NCBI GenBank assembly: GCA_030526445.1
Contig: JAUNCV010000077.1
Coordinates: 765 to 7,524, forward strand
Direction of reading: 5' to 3'
Source of the DNA: Bacteroidales bacterium
GTDB lineage: Bacteria > Bacteroidota > Bacteroidia > Bacteroidales > UBA3663
DNA length: 6,760 nt
Shown here: positions 1 to 5,784 of the stretch, piece after piece
How positions within the stretch are numbered: position 1 is the stretch's first letter
Layout of the letters: each line of letters begins with the position of its first letter
Made by a program: the position numbers and the translations under genes
Notes under the pieces: generated by a model
Told to the model about the DNA's origin: nothing
The model's database searches: none
What the model saw: the letters and a program-made list of their open reading frames with translations, nothing else

Positions 1-1055
1 TTCAAGCCATGTATCATGGCCCATCCGCCCCGGTCGTCAATGGCCATTTCTCCTCGCAACTGAAATCCCCAGTACCGAAGCCTGTAGTCAACAGAGCCCT
101 GTGCCAGTTCCTGTCCTCGGTAGTAGTGCTGGTTATATTGTCGCAAGGGTCTGCAGTAGTTGTGCTCGAAGCGGCTGTATAGCACATTGACACCCACTTC
201 CCACCACTCGCCCATGGTTTGCGCGCGCGTTCCTATATTAATAAGCCAAGAGCTGTTTCGTTTACGCTCTTCACTGGTTGTTCGGTGGTAGCCATCGGTT
301 GCCCACGAGGTGAGTGTGTCTCGCTCCACCACACCATCAATGGGCTGAAAGCTGACAAATGGCAGCAGTTCAAGGTGAGGGTGCAGTCTGAGTCGAAGGG
401 CGGTTCCCAGCATGCGTCCGCTCTCTGAGGTCGAAGCATGGGGCGAAAGTCGGGGCGTTTGTCTCAGAAATTCGTTACCCATCACATTCTTGCCCAAAGT
501 GAACTGCTGGTTTAGCACCAATCCACTGCCCAGTTGCAAGCGGTAGTGACCTGCAATGGCTTGTCGCACAATGCCGGTCCTTGACTGGTAGGCTGCAAAG
601 AGTGAGAAGCTGTCGGCCCATGGCAGTCTCTTCTGCCAAGCCTCACCGGCATCTTTGTCAAGCACAAGACCCGTGTGCCACACATGCTGTTTCTGGTCTT
701 TCAGGTGCATTTGGTAGCGCAAAGTGTGGTGCCATGGGTCGCCCAGATATGACTTGTTGGCGGCCTGGCTTTCGGGCGTTACGTGCCTGTATCCCTGTCT
801 TTGGTTCAGGCATCGGTCCATTCTGTAAAAGAGGTCTTGGTGTGTTCTGTAGTAGTTGGTATCCTTCTGCTGAATTCTCAGTTCATCCATCATTTCAAGG
901 AGGCGAGCATACTGTTGTTCGGTAAACTCATCGGCATCAATCTGCTGCAATATTTGCTCTTGCCAATTGTCATTTTGTTCTCCGATTTGAGGATAAACCG
1001 AAGAAAAACAGAAGAAAAATGCTAAAAAAATATAAAGATTAAGGTGATATCGCAT
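1..1055 (-). CDS. Secreted beta-barrel-like protein related to Bacteroidales ComEA/HHH-associated proteins, HHH segment absent (partial, C-terminus off the left edge)
   Basis: Reading the minus strand from the ATG at 1055 gives 351 codons without a stop, running off the left edge. Residues 1-23 look like a signal peptide: a hydrophobic core ending in VYPQ, with no lipobox. Residues 30-60 are a charged helical stretch (NWQEQILQQIDADEF, then LLEMMDEL). From about residue 75 the protein looks like a beta-barrel with alternating aromatic and polar strands. It carries segments I associate from memory with the Bacteroidales 'helix-hairpin-helix domain-containing protein' family: YLGDPWHHTLRY (103-114), LDKDAGE (132-138), GHYRLQLGSGLVLNQQF (169-185), SPHASTSESG (204-213) and TDGYHRT (253-259). 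In those relatives, as I recall, HHH repeats with NINTAT-type motifs lie between the N-terminal helix and the barrel. Here only about 15 residues separate them. An outer-membrane location is inferred; the function is unknown. The gene is divergent from the DUF4294 gene across 33 bp, and no clear promoter of its own was found. Confidence 0.72.
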   Translation of the reverse strand, partial: MRYHLNLYIFLAFFFCFSSVYPQIGEQNDNWQEQILQQIDADEFTEQQYARLLEMMDELRIQQKDTNYYRTHQDLFYRMDRCLNQRQGYRHVTPESQAANKSYLGDPWHHTLRYQMHLKDQKQHVWHTGLVLDKDAGEAWQKRLPWADSFSLFAAYQSRTGIVRQAIAGHYRLQLGSGLVLNQQFTLGKNVMGNEFLRQTPRLSPHASTSESGRMLGTALRLRLHPHLELLPFVSFQPIDGVVERDTLTSWATDGYHRTTSEERKRNSSWLINIGTRAQTMGEWWEVGVNVLYSRFEHNYCRPLRQYNQHYYRGQELAQGSVDYRLRYWGFQLRGEMAIDDRGGWAMIHGL

Positions 1056-1075
1056 AATTTTTCAGGTTTTTGCCG

Positions 1076-1083
1076 TATCTTTG
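1076..1083 (+). promoter_or_regulatory. Bacteroidetes-type -7 box (TATCTTTG) for the DUF4294 gene
   Basis: TATCTTTG is an exact match to the Bacteroidetes sigma-ABfr -7 consensus TAnnTTTG. It ends 5 nt before the ATG at 1089, so the transcript would start at or within a few bases of the start codon and be leaderless or nearly so. No good TTTG -33 element sits at the usual spacing. An AT-rich stretch (TAATTTTTC, 1055-1063) lies in roughly that place. Confidence 0.6.
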
Positions 1084-1088
1084 CGGCC

Positions 1089-1700
1089 ATGAAAAAATGG
1101 GTAATGATCATATTCCTTCTCCTATTCGGGGTGTCGAACTCTGGGCTGCTGGCTCAGAGGGTTCGCTATTACACAGAGGAGGGCATTGAGGTCATGCCAG
1201 TGCATATTGACCCAGTGACGGGCGATTCGTTGCCTGTTTATTGTCTGCCCATGCAGTATGTCTTCAACAAGAAGCGTTTCCGCAACAGCAAGACCTACGA
1301 TAACTACTGGCGCATGGTCAATGATGTTCGCAAGACGCTCCCCATTGCCAAAGAGGCTCGCAAACTTCTGGTTGTTGCCTACGATACTTGCCAGAACATG
1401 TCAAGCCGTGAGCAACGCAAATATTTCAAGAATCTTGAGAAGCAGCTCTGGGTGCAATACAAACCACAGCTCAAGAAGCTCAATTACCGCCAGGGCAAAC
1501 TTCTTGTCCGACTCATTGACCGTGAGTGCAACAAGCAGTCTTACCAGCTGATCAAAGATTTCCTGGGTGGCACTCGCGCTTTCTTCTGGCAAAGTTTTGG
1601 CCGACTTTTCGGTGTGAGCCTGAAGAGCGAGTGGGAACCCGACGGAAAAGATAAAGACCTAGAGGACATCTGCCTCCAGATCGAACATGGACTTATCTGA
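1089..1700 (+). CDS. DUF4294 family secreted protein
   Basis: This gene encodes a 203-residue protein. Residues 1-23 form a signal peptide (MKKW, then a hydrophobic run ending in LLAQ), so it probably acts in the periplasm or envelope. The mature part matches my memory of DUF4294, a family seen almost only in Bacteroidetes. Its features are an N-terminal stretch with an EVMPVHIDP motif (34-42), NKKRFRNSKTYDNYWRMVNDV (60-80, partly quoted), KTLPIAKEARKLL (82-94), a central lysine-rich amphipathic helix (108-132), RQGKLLVRLIDRE (134-146), and the C-terminal AFFWQSFGRLFGVSLKSEW (164-182). No catalytic motif is evident and the family's function is unknown. The mature protein has four cysteines (52, 101, 147, 195), which could form disulfides. 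The ATG at 1089 is preferred because a GTG at 1044 lies upstream of the promoter box and would bury the signal peptide. The gene is single and is closed by a terminator. Confidence 0.88.
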   Translation: MKKWVMIIFLLLFGVSNSGLLAQRVRYYTEEGIEVMPVHIDPVTGDSLPVYCLPMQYVFNKKRFRNSKTYDNYWRMVNDVRKTLPIAKEARKLLVVAYDTCQNMSSREQRKYFKNLEKQLWVQYKPQLKKLNYRQGKLLVRLIDRECNKQSYQLIKDFLGGTRAFFWQSFGRLFGVSLKSEWEPDGKDKDLEDICLQIEHGLI

Positions 1701-1713
1701 GAATGCCCCTTCA

Positions 1714-1745
1714 AACCTCCCTTTTGTCAGGGAGGTTATTTTTTT
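1714..1745 (+). terminator. Intrinsic terminator of the DUF4294 gene, between convergent genes
   Basis: A perfect 8-bp stem, AACCTCCC (1714-1721) with GGGAGGTT (1730-1737), encloses an 8-nt loop. It is followed by one A and seven Ts (1739-1745), and starts 13 nt after the stop codon at 1700. Read on the minus strand, where it would serve glsB, the same stem is followed only by a short TTTGA. It therefore looks strong for the plus strand and weak for the minus strand. Confidence 0.85.
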
Positions 1746-1751
1746 GGGGTC

Positions 1752-2726
1752 TTATCCTACAATTTTCAGTATATCGGCAATCTTTTCTACCTCGGCCACA
1801 AAGCTGTCAATGTAACGCTCGTGCTTGTCGGCCCAGATGTCATCGATGGTGATGAGAATACCGCTCTCTTCCACATCGCCAAACTCGTCATTGATGGCCG
1901 TGCCAAAGGTCTTCATGGTGGGCGAGAGGCACATGTAGGCATTCACCAGAGGCGGAATGTTGTAACCAAACTTTCGCACCTCGGCATTGAGCACTCGGTA
2001 GTTCTCCTTAAAGTCATTGCTCACAAACAGCTCCTCCATGCGCTTGATGTCGGTATTGGTCTCGAGTGGCTGGAAGGGGCGAACCAGGTTCTCATGGTCT
2101 GGGAAGTGCTTGTTGAGGAAGTAGAGAATCATGTTTCGGCCCTCCTTTGGGTACGAAGGATACATCGTGAACTTGCCGAAGAAATAACGGCAGTCGGGCA
2201 GGGCAACAGCCAGTGCGCCCAGTCCGTCCCACAGGTTATCGAGGGTGAAAAGACCACGGGCACCCGAACGTGACGACTGATGATCGACCACCACAAACGA
2301 GCGGCCCAGCTCAAGCATATTGGGAAGATAGTCGTCAATAAACTTCTGTGAGAAGTTGAACATGTGGCTGGTGGCCAGAATAGGCTGACCCTTTTCGTCA
2401 AGTCTTACATCTGGGCCGAAGAGGTAGCGGTAACCGCCCAATATCTGTTTCTCTTCCGGATGCCACACAATGAGCTGCCAGTAGGGCTTCTCCATGGTGT
2501 CATAGTGGTCAATGTCACAGGCCAGACCCGTTCCGCCACCCGCCTCACGGAAGGCTATTTCACGAAGTCGTCCCACCTCCTGCATCAGCATGGGGCAGTC
2601 TTTGGCACTAAACACATAGAGGTCGGTTCCACCCTTACGAGCATGTCGCAACAGGGTGGCCTTATTATCAAGCTCCTCCTGGAGCAGTTCTCTATCTATA
2701 GGTTCAATAATACTTTCTAATTCCAT
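1752..2726 (-). CDS. glsB: GlsB-like GNAT N-acyltransferase (glycine lipid synthesis, first step)
   Basis: This 324-residue protein has no signal peptide and belongs to the OlsB/hemolysin-like GNAT acyltransferases. In Bacteroides thetaiotaomicron the corresponding GlsB transfers a beta-hydroxy acyl group, presumably from acyl-ACP, to the amino group of glycine. Visible signatures are RLREIAFREAGGGTG (53-67) followed by D71, GGYRYLFGPD (97-106), the core LELGRSFVVVDHQ (138-150) and GLFTLDNLWDGLGA (158-171). A C-terminal extension contains FGTAINDEFGDVEESGI (274-290). The strong match is to the Bacteroidetes long form of the family. The ATG at 2726 is chosen because it lies 8 bp after the glsA stop. 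In-frame alternatives at 2774 (GTG) and 2750 (ATG) would overlap glsA and add a poorly conserved-looking leader. It is last in the operon and its partner glsA lies directly upstream. The substrate assignment rests on the family and the glsA neighbour; an ornithine substrate cannot be excluded from sequence alone. Confidence 0.85.
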   Translation of the reverse strand: MELESIIEPIDRELLQEELDNKATLLRHARKGGTDLYVFSAKDCPMLMQEVGRLREIAFREAGGGTGLACDIDHYDTMEKPYWQLIVWHPEEKQILGGYRYLFGPDVRLDEKGQPILATSHMFNFSQKFIDDYLPNMLELGRSFVVVDHQSSRSGARGLFTLDNLWDGLGALAVALPDCRYFFGKFTMYPSYPKEGRNMILYFLNKHFPDHENLVRPFQPLETNTDIKRMEELFVSNDFKENYRVLNAEVRKFGYNIPPLVNAYMCLSPTMKTFGTAINDEFGDVEESGILITIDDIWADKHERYIDSFVAEVEKIADILKIVG

Positions 2727-2734
2727 AGTTTTAC
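2727..2734 (-). other. 8-bp glsA-glsB intergenic junction
   Basis: The glsA stop (TAA, 2737-2735) and the glsB ATG (2726-2724) are separated by GTAAAACT on the coding strand. There is no room for a promoter and no purine-rich Shine-Dalgarno, in line with the A-rich leaders common in Bacteroidetes. The two acyltransferases are therefore very probably made from one message. Confidence 0.6.
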
Positions 2735-3559
2735 TTACAGTTTGTAGCATTCCTCTCTCAGCCACTGGGCCCACTCTTGTGCCGAACGGCTCTTGTCGGT
2801 AAATGTCTGCCAGGGTATTGGCTTACCGATATGAATGCCATAGGTCTTGTTGCGCGAAGTCTTGACCATCTGCCAGGGCAGCAATACGAGGCCAATGTTA
2901 AACTTCATGCCAAACACACGTCTCAGCCACTCCACGGCATAGAAGGTGATGCTGTTACGGCCATAGAAGTGCATGGGCACAATGTCGCGCTTGCTCTCAA
3001 TGGCCTGCTGTATAACCGATTTCTTCCATGCCACATCCTGTATCTTGCCATTCATGAATCGGCTGCAGAAGCCTGCCGGAAACGACATCAGCTGCATCTC
3101 AGGGTCATTGTAGGCAGCCTGCACGGCCTCCATGTCGGCACGTTTCTGCTTGCCCAGTGTGTTGACGGGCAAGAACACTGGGTGCAAGGTCTTGAGATAC
3201 ATCAGCAGGTCGTTGACAATGACCTTGAAGTGGCCTTTATATTTTTTGCCGAAGACATTGATATACGAAATGCCATCGAAAGCGCCCAATGGGTGGTTGC
3301 TCACAAAGATAAATCGCCCCTCGTCGGGAATATTCTCCATGCCTTCCACCTCATATTTCACATTGAGCATCTGGCACATTCCCTCGGCAAAGTCCTCACC
3401 CTGCAGGTGTTCCAGGGTGGCATATATGTGGTTCAGTTCCTTCTGGCAAATAAGCCATTCGCCCAGACGGTACACAAACTTAGGCACCTTCTTTGCCTTC
3501 TCGGGGGCTTTCTGCAGGGCCAGGGTCTCCAGGTTGTCAATGAGTGGTTTTCTCTCCAT
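2735..3559 (-). CDS. glsA: GlsA-like 1-acyl-glycerol-3-phosphate acyltransferase family O-acyltransferase (glycine lipid synthesis, second step)
   Basis: This 274-residue protein is from the PlsC/OlsA-like (LPLAT, 'hemolysin') superfamily. In glycine lipid synthesis GlsA esterifies the beta-hydroxyl of the N-acyl glycine made by GlsB, giving the diacylated lipid at the inner membrane face. The acyltransferase block I is VSNHPLGAFDG (86-96). Its His89 and Asp95 form the catalytic pair, spaced H-x5-D, which is how I recall the hemolysin-like subgroup, rather than the classic H-x4-D. Block III is SFPAGFCSR (159-167), in place of the FPEGTRS of PlsC proteins, and VPMHFYGRNS (194-203) fits the block IV position. 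Weakly hydrophobic segments occur but no certain transmembrane helix. The ATG at 3559 overlaps the pyrC stop by one base (TGATG), which suggests translational coupling. It is followed after 8 bp by glsB. The acyltransferase call is firm; the glycine lipid role depends on the adjacent glsB. Confidence 0.86.
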   Translation of the reverse strand: MERKPLIDNLETLALQKAPEKAKKVPKFVYRLGEWLICQKELNHIYATLEHLQGEDFAEGMCQMLNVKYEVEGMENIPDEGRFIFVSNHPLGAFDGISYINVFGKKYKGHFKVIVNDLLMYLKTLHPVFLPVNTLGKQKRADMEAVQAAYNDPEMQLMSFPAGFCSRFMNGKIQDVAWKKSVIQQAIESKRDIVPMHFYGRNSITFYAVEWLRRVFGMKFNIGLVLLPWQMVKTSRNKTYGIHIGKPIPWQTFTDKSRSAQEWAQWLREECYKL

Positions 3560-3561
3560 CA
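3557..3561 (-). other. pyrC/glsA stop-start overlap (TGATG)
   Basis: On the coding strand the pyrC stop TGA (3561-3559) shares its A with the ATG of glsA (3559-3557). This 1-nt overlap is a classic arrangement for re-initiation or translational coupling. It fixes the glsA start and ties glycine lipid synthesis genes to a pyrimidine gene. Confidence 0.7.
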
Positions 3562-4857
3562 GGCTTCATATATTTTGCGGCCGTTCACCCAAGTGGCAGC
3601 CACACGGTGGTTGAAGGTCATGCCCTCAAATGGGCTCCATCCGCACTTGCTCTTGATAGTCTCTTTGTTCACAGTGGTGGTTCGTGTTGGGTCAATGAGC
3701 ACCAGGTCGGCACGCTTGCCCACAGCAATCACGCCACGGTCATCATAGCCGAAGAGTTGTGCTGGGTGGGTACTCATCATCTCAACCATCTGGGGCAGGG
3801 TCATGTAGCCTTCATCAACCAGCTTGAGCATCGAAAGCAGGCTGAACTGAATGCTTGGCATGCCCGATGCAGCCTTGAGCGCACCTCCTTGCTTATCGCT
3901 CAGCAGGTGAGGGGCATGGTCAGTGCCTACCGAGAAGATTTTGCCCGTGCTCAATGCCTGTCTGAGGGCATCACGGTCTTGCACACGCTTGATGGCTGGG
4001 TTGCACTTGATGCGTGTGCCTAACTTCTTGTAGTCTTCCTGACTGAAGGTGAGGTGGGCCGGAGTCACTTCGGTAGTGATGTTCTCGCCCTTGCCGGCAG
4101 CATGCAGGCCAGCCACATAGTCGAGCTCCTCTTGGGTGGTGAGGTGGCACACGTGCAGGTGAGCACCCGTTTCAAGCGCCAGCTCTACGGCCAGCTTGGT
4201 GGTGCTCATGCATGCCTCAACGTCACGAATCTTTGGGTGGAACTCTACAGGCACGTCACCCTCGGGTGTGCCATAAAGAGCCAGATATTTCTCTCGGTTT
4301 TTGCGAATGATGTCTTCACTCTCTGAGTGTATGCCAATGACACGCTGGGTGCCCTGAAACAGTTGGCGAAGTTTCTCCTGATCGTTCATGAGCATGCCAC
4401 CTGTACTGCTGCCCAAAAAGACCTTGAAGCCACAGATCTCGTCACGGTGGGGCGAGTCGGGCTGTCCATAGTCGGCCAGTGCCTGCTCAATGTTGTGGGC
4501 CGTGATGCCATACCACAGACCATAGTTCACCAGACACTTTTCTTTATACAAAGCGTGCTTCTGGGCCAAAGCTTCGGGAGTAGTGGTCACAGGGTTCACG
4601 TTGGGCATATCGAGCACTGTGGTCACACCACCTGCAGCAGCTGCAAGGCTCTCAGTGGCAATGTCGGCCTTCTGGGTGAGGCCTGGCTCACGAAAGTGCA
4701 CATGTCCGTCAACACAACCTGGCAGCAACAGGCCGTTCGATGGGCCTTCACCTGCAGTCTCAATAATGTCGGCTATCATGCCGTCTTCGCCCACCACCAG
4801 GGTGCCACGTTTCAGCTGTCCGCCCACAAGGATGTCAACATTCTCTATTCTTTCCAT
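3559..4857 (-). CDS. pyrC: Dihydroorotase, class I
   Basis: This 432-residue cytoplasmic amidohydrolase should catalyse the reversible cyclisation of carbamoyl-aspartate to dihydroorotate in de novo pyrimidine synthesis. The metal-binding DGHVHFREPG (50-59) gives His52 and His54. DMPNVNPVTTT (83-93) is typical of dihydroorotases rather than hydantoinases. GFKVFLGSST (143-152) places Lys145 where a bridging carboxylated lysine sits in many amidohydrolases. IGIHSESEDI (174-183) gives His177, HVCHLTT (235-241) gives His238, and VGTDHAPH (310-317) gives the catalytic Asp313. The C-terminal DLVLIDPTRTTTV and WVNGRKIYEA are the usual closing strands of the small beta domain. Length and motifs look complete, so the enzyme is likely active. 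It is second in the operon, 20 bp after the mannose synthase gene. Allantoinase is the nearest alternative and is much less likely given the motif set. Confidence 0.93.
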   Translation of the reverse strand: MERIENVDILVGGQLKRGTLVVGEDGMIADIIETAGEGPSNGLLLPGCVDGHVHFREPGLTQKADIATESLAAAAGGVTTVLDMPNVNPVTTTPEALAQKHALYKEKCLVNYGLWYGITAHNIEQALADYGQPDSPHRDEICGFKVFLGSSTGGMLMNDQEKLRQLFQGTQRVIGIHSESEDIIRKNREKYLALYGTPEGDVPVEFHPKIRDVEACMSTTKLAVELALETGAHLHVCHLTTQEELDYVAGLHAAGKGENITTEVTPAHLTFSQEDYKKLGTRIKCNPAIKRVQDRDALRQALSTGKIFSVGTDHAPHLLSDKQGGALKAASGMPSIQFSLLSMLKLVDEGYMTLPQMVEMMSTHPAQLFGYDDRGVIAVGKRADLVLIDPTRTTTVNKETIKSKCGWSPFEGMTFNHRVAATWVNGRKIYEA

Positions 4858-4877
4858 GTTGCTATTTGTCTTTCGGG

Positions 4878-5633
4878 TTATGCGTTAATCTGAGGATACT
4901 TGCGGCTGAGCGAGTCGAGCTTCAGTCTGATCACACCAAACACGGCCTCACTGAATATGCCACCACTCATCTTGCTGGTGCCCAGCACACGGTTGGTGAA
5001 GATGATTGGCACCTCGGTCACCTTGGCACCCATCTGCACGGCCGTAAACTTCATCTCAATCTGGAAGGCATATCCCTTGAACTTCACCTTGTCGAGCTCC
5101 ATGGCCGAAAGCAGCTTCTTGCTGTAGCACACAAAGCCGGCAGTGCTGTCGTGCACCTTCATGCCGGTCACAATGCGCACATATTTCGAGGCATAATACG
5201 ACATCAGCACACGGCCCATAGGCCAGTTCACCACATTCACACCGGTCACATATCGGCTGCCAATGGCAAGGTCGGCACCCTCTTCGTGGCAGGCTTTGTG
5301 CAGTCTGAGCAGGTCGTCAGGATTGTGGCTGAAGTCGGCATCCATCTCAAACACATAGTCATAATCGTGCTCAAGGGCCCACTTGAAGCCACAGATGTAG
5401 GCAGTGCCAAGACCCAGTTTGCCCTGGCGCTCTACCAAGTGCAGCTGGCTGAATTCGGTCTGCAAACGCTTCACGATGGCTGCAGTTCCGTCGGGCGAAC
5501 CATCGTCAATGATAAGTATGTCAAAAGGGTGGCTGAGTCCGAAGACATAGCGCACTATCGATTCGATATTTTCTTTTTCGTTGTAGGTGGGAATAATCAC
5601 CAGGCAACGGTCAGTGTTATTTGTCATGCTCAT
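4878..5633 (-). CDS. Polyprenol monophosphomannose synthase (GT2 family, DPM1-like)
   Basis: This 251-residue family 2 glycosyltransferase is expected to move mannose from GDP-mannose to a polyprenyl phosphate on the cytoplasmic face of the inner membrane, making a lipid-linked mannose donor for periplasmic glycosylation. The motifs run in order: IIPTYNEKENI (13-23), IIDDGSPDGT (41-50) for nucleotide binding, GKLGLGTAY (71-79), the metal-binding MDADFSHNP (97-105), AIGSRYV (123-129), HDSTAGF (161-167), GYAFQIEM (187-194), and TNR then GTSKMS (213-223). It ends without the C-terminal membrane domain found in some relatives, so it is the short DPM1 type. The ATG at 5633 is used; an in-frame ATG at 5627 would remove two residues. 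It is first in the operon, behind a -7 box. The exact acceptor lipid and the downstream glycoconjugate are not visible here. Confidence 0.9.
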   Translation of the reverse strand: MSMTNNTDRCLVIIPTYNEKENIESIVRYVFGLSHPFDILIIDDGSPDGTAAIVKRLQTEFSQLHLVERQGKLGLGTAYICGFKWALEHDYDYVFEMDADFSHNPDDLLRLHKACHEEGADLAIGSRYVTGVNVVNWPMGRVLMSYYASKYVRIVTGMKVHDSTAGFVCYSKKLLSAMELDKVKFKGYAFQIEMKFTAVQMGAKVTEVPIIFTNRVLGTSKMSGGIFSEAVFGVIRLKLDSLSRKYPQINA

Positions 5634-5651
5634 TAAGTTTATTTATGCGCG

Positions 5652-5659
5652 CAAAGATA
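5652..5659 (-). promoter_or_regulatory. Bacteroidetes-type -7 box (TATCTTTG) for the four-gene operon
   Basis: The minus strand carries TATCTTTG, an exact TAnnTTTG match, ending 18 nt before the ATG at 5633. The likely transcript start is therefore about 10-15 nt upstream of the start codon. A TTG-containing -33 element is only approximate. Since the three downstream junctions are 20 bp or less, this is the only promoter candidate I see for the whole operon. Confidence 0.65.
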
Positions 5660-5753
5660 ATAAAAATATGGTTGAAAGTTTCAAGTTCAGTGGTTTTTTT
5701 GAGTGTTTTGCGAAAAACGATACTCTTTTTGCTGAAATAAGAATATTTTTCAC

Positions 5754-5761
5754 TATTTTTG
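5754..5761 (+). promoter_or_regulatory. Bacteroidetes-type -7 box (TATTTTTG) for the TPR/PD40 gene
   Basis: TATTTTTG matches TAnnTTTG. A TTTG at 5728-5731 lies 22 nt upstream, close to the 19-21 nt usual for the -33 element. The box ends 23 nt before the ATG at 5785, and the leader between them is A-rich, as is typical for strongly translated Bacteroidetes genes. Confidence 0.62.
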
Positions 5762-5784
5762 TAGCATTAAAAAATAACACTTCT

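Larger units (their letters stand above)
5634..5784. other. Divergent AT-rich intergenic region
   Basis: This 151-bp region separates the mannose synthase operon and the TPR/PD40 gene and holds both their promoters. It is much richer in A and T than the genes. Between the two -7 boxes lie two T-tracts and a short imperfect palindrome (GTTTT 5705-5709, GCGA, AAAAC 5714-5718) that could be chance in such composition. No small gene or RNA is evident. Confidence 0.6.

Noticed and set aside
219..925. Plus-strand open frames at 219-428 and 581-925
   Set aside because: They lie opposite the minus-strand barrel protein, which is open for 351 codons with a signal peptide and family-like motifs.
1044..1088. 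Upstream GTG start for the DUF4294 gene
   Set aside because: It lies upstream of the -7 box and would place 15 extra residues before a clear signal peptide, so the ATG at 1089 is better.
2727..2774. Upstream GTG (2774) and ATG (2750) starts for glsB
   Set aside because: They would overlap the glsA coding end. The ATG at 2726 sits 8 bp after the glsA stop and begins the family-like sequence.
2777..3748. Plus-strand open frame of 323 codons across glsA and the end of pyrC
   Set aside because: It is antisense to two genes with full family motifs, its translation shows no recognisable domain, and it spans a gene boundary. It is an artefact of codon bias on the opposite strand.
4866..5636. Plus-strand open frame of 256 codons opposite the mannose synthase gene
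   Set aside because: It mirrors almost exactly the extent of a well-supported glycosyltransferase gene, and its histidine-rich translation is the usual shadow of such a gene.
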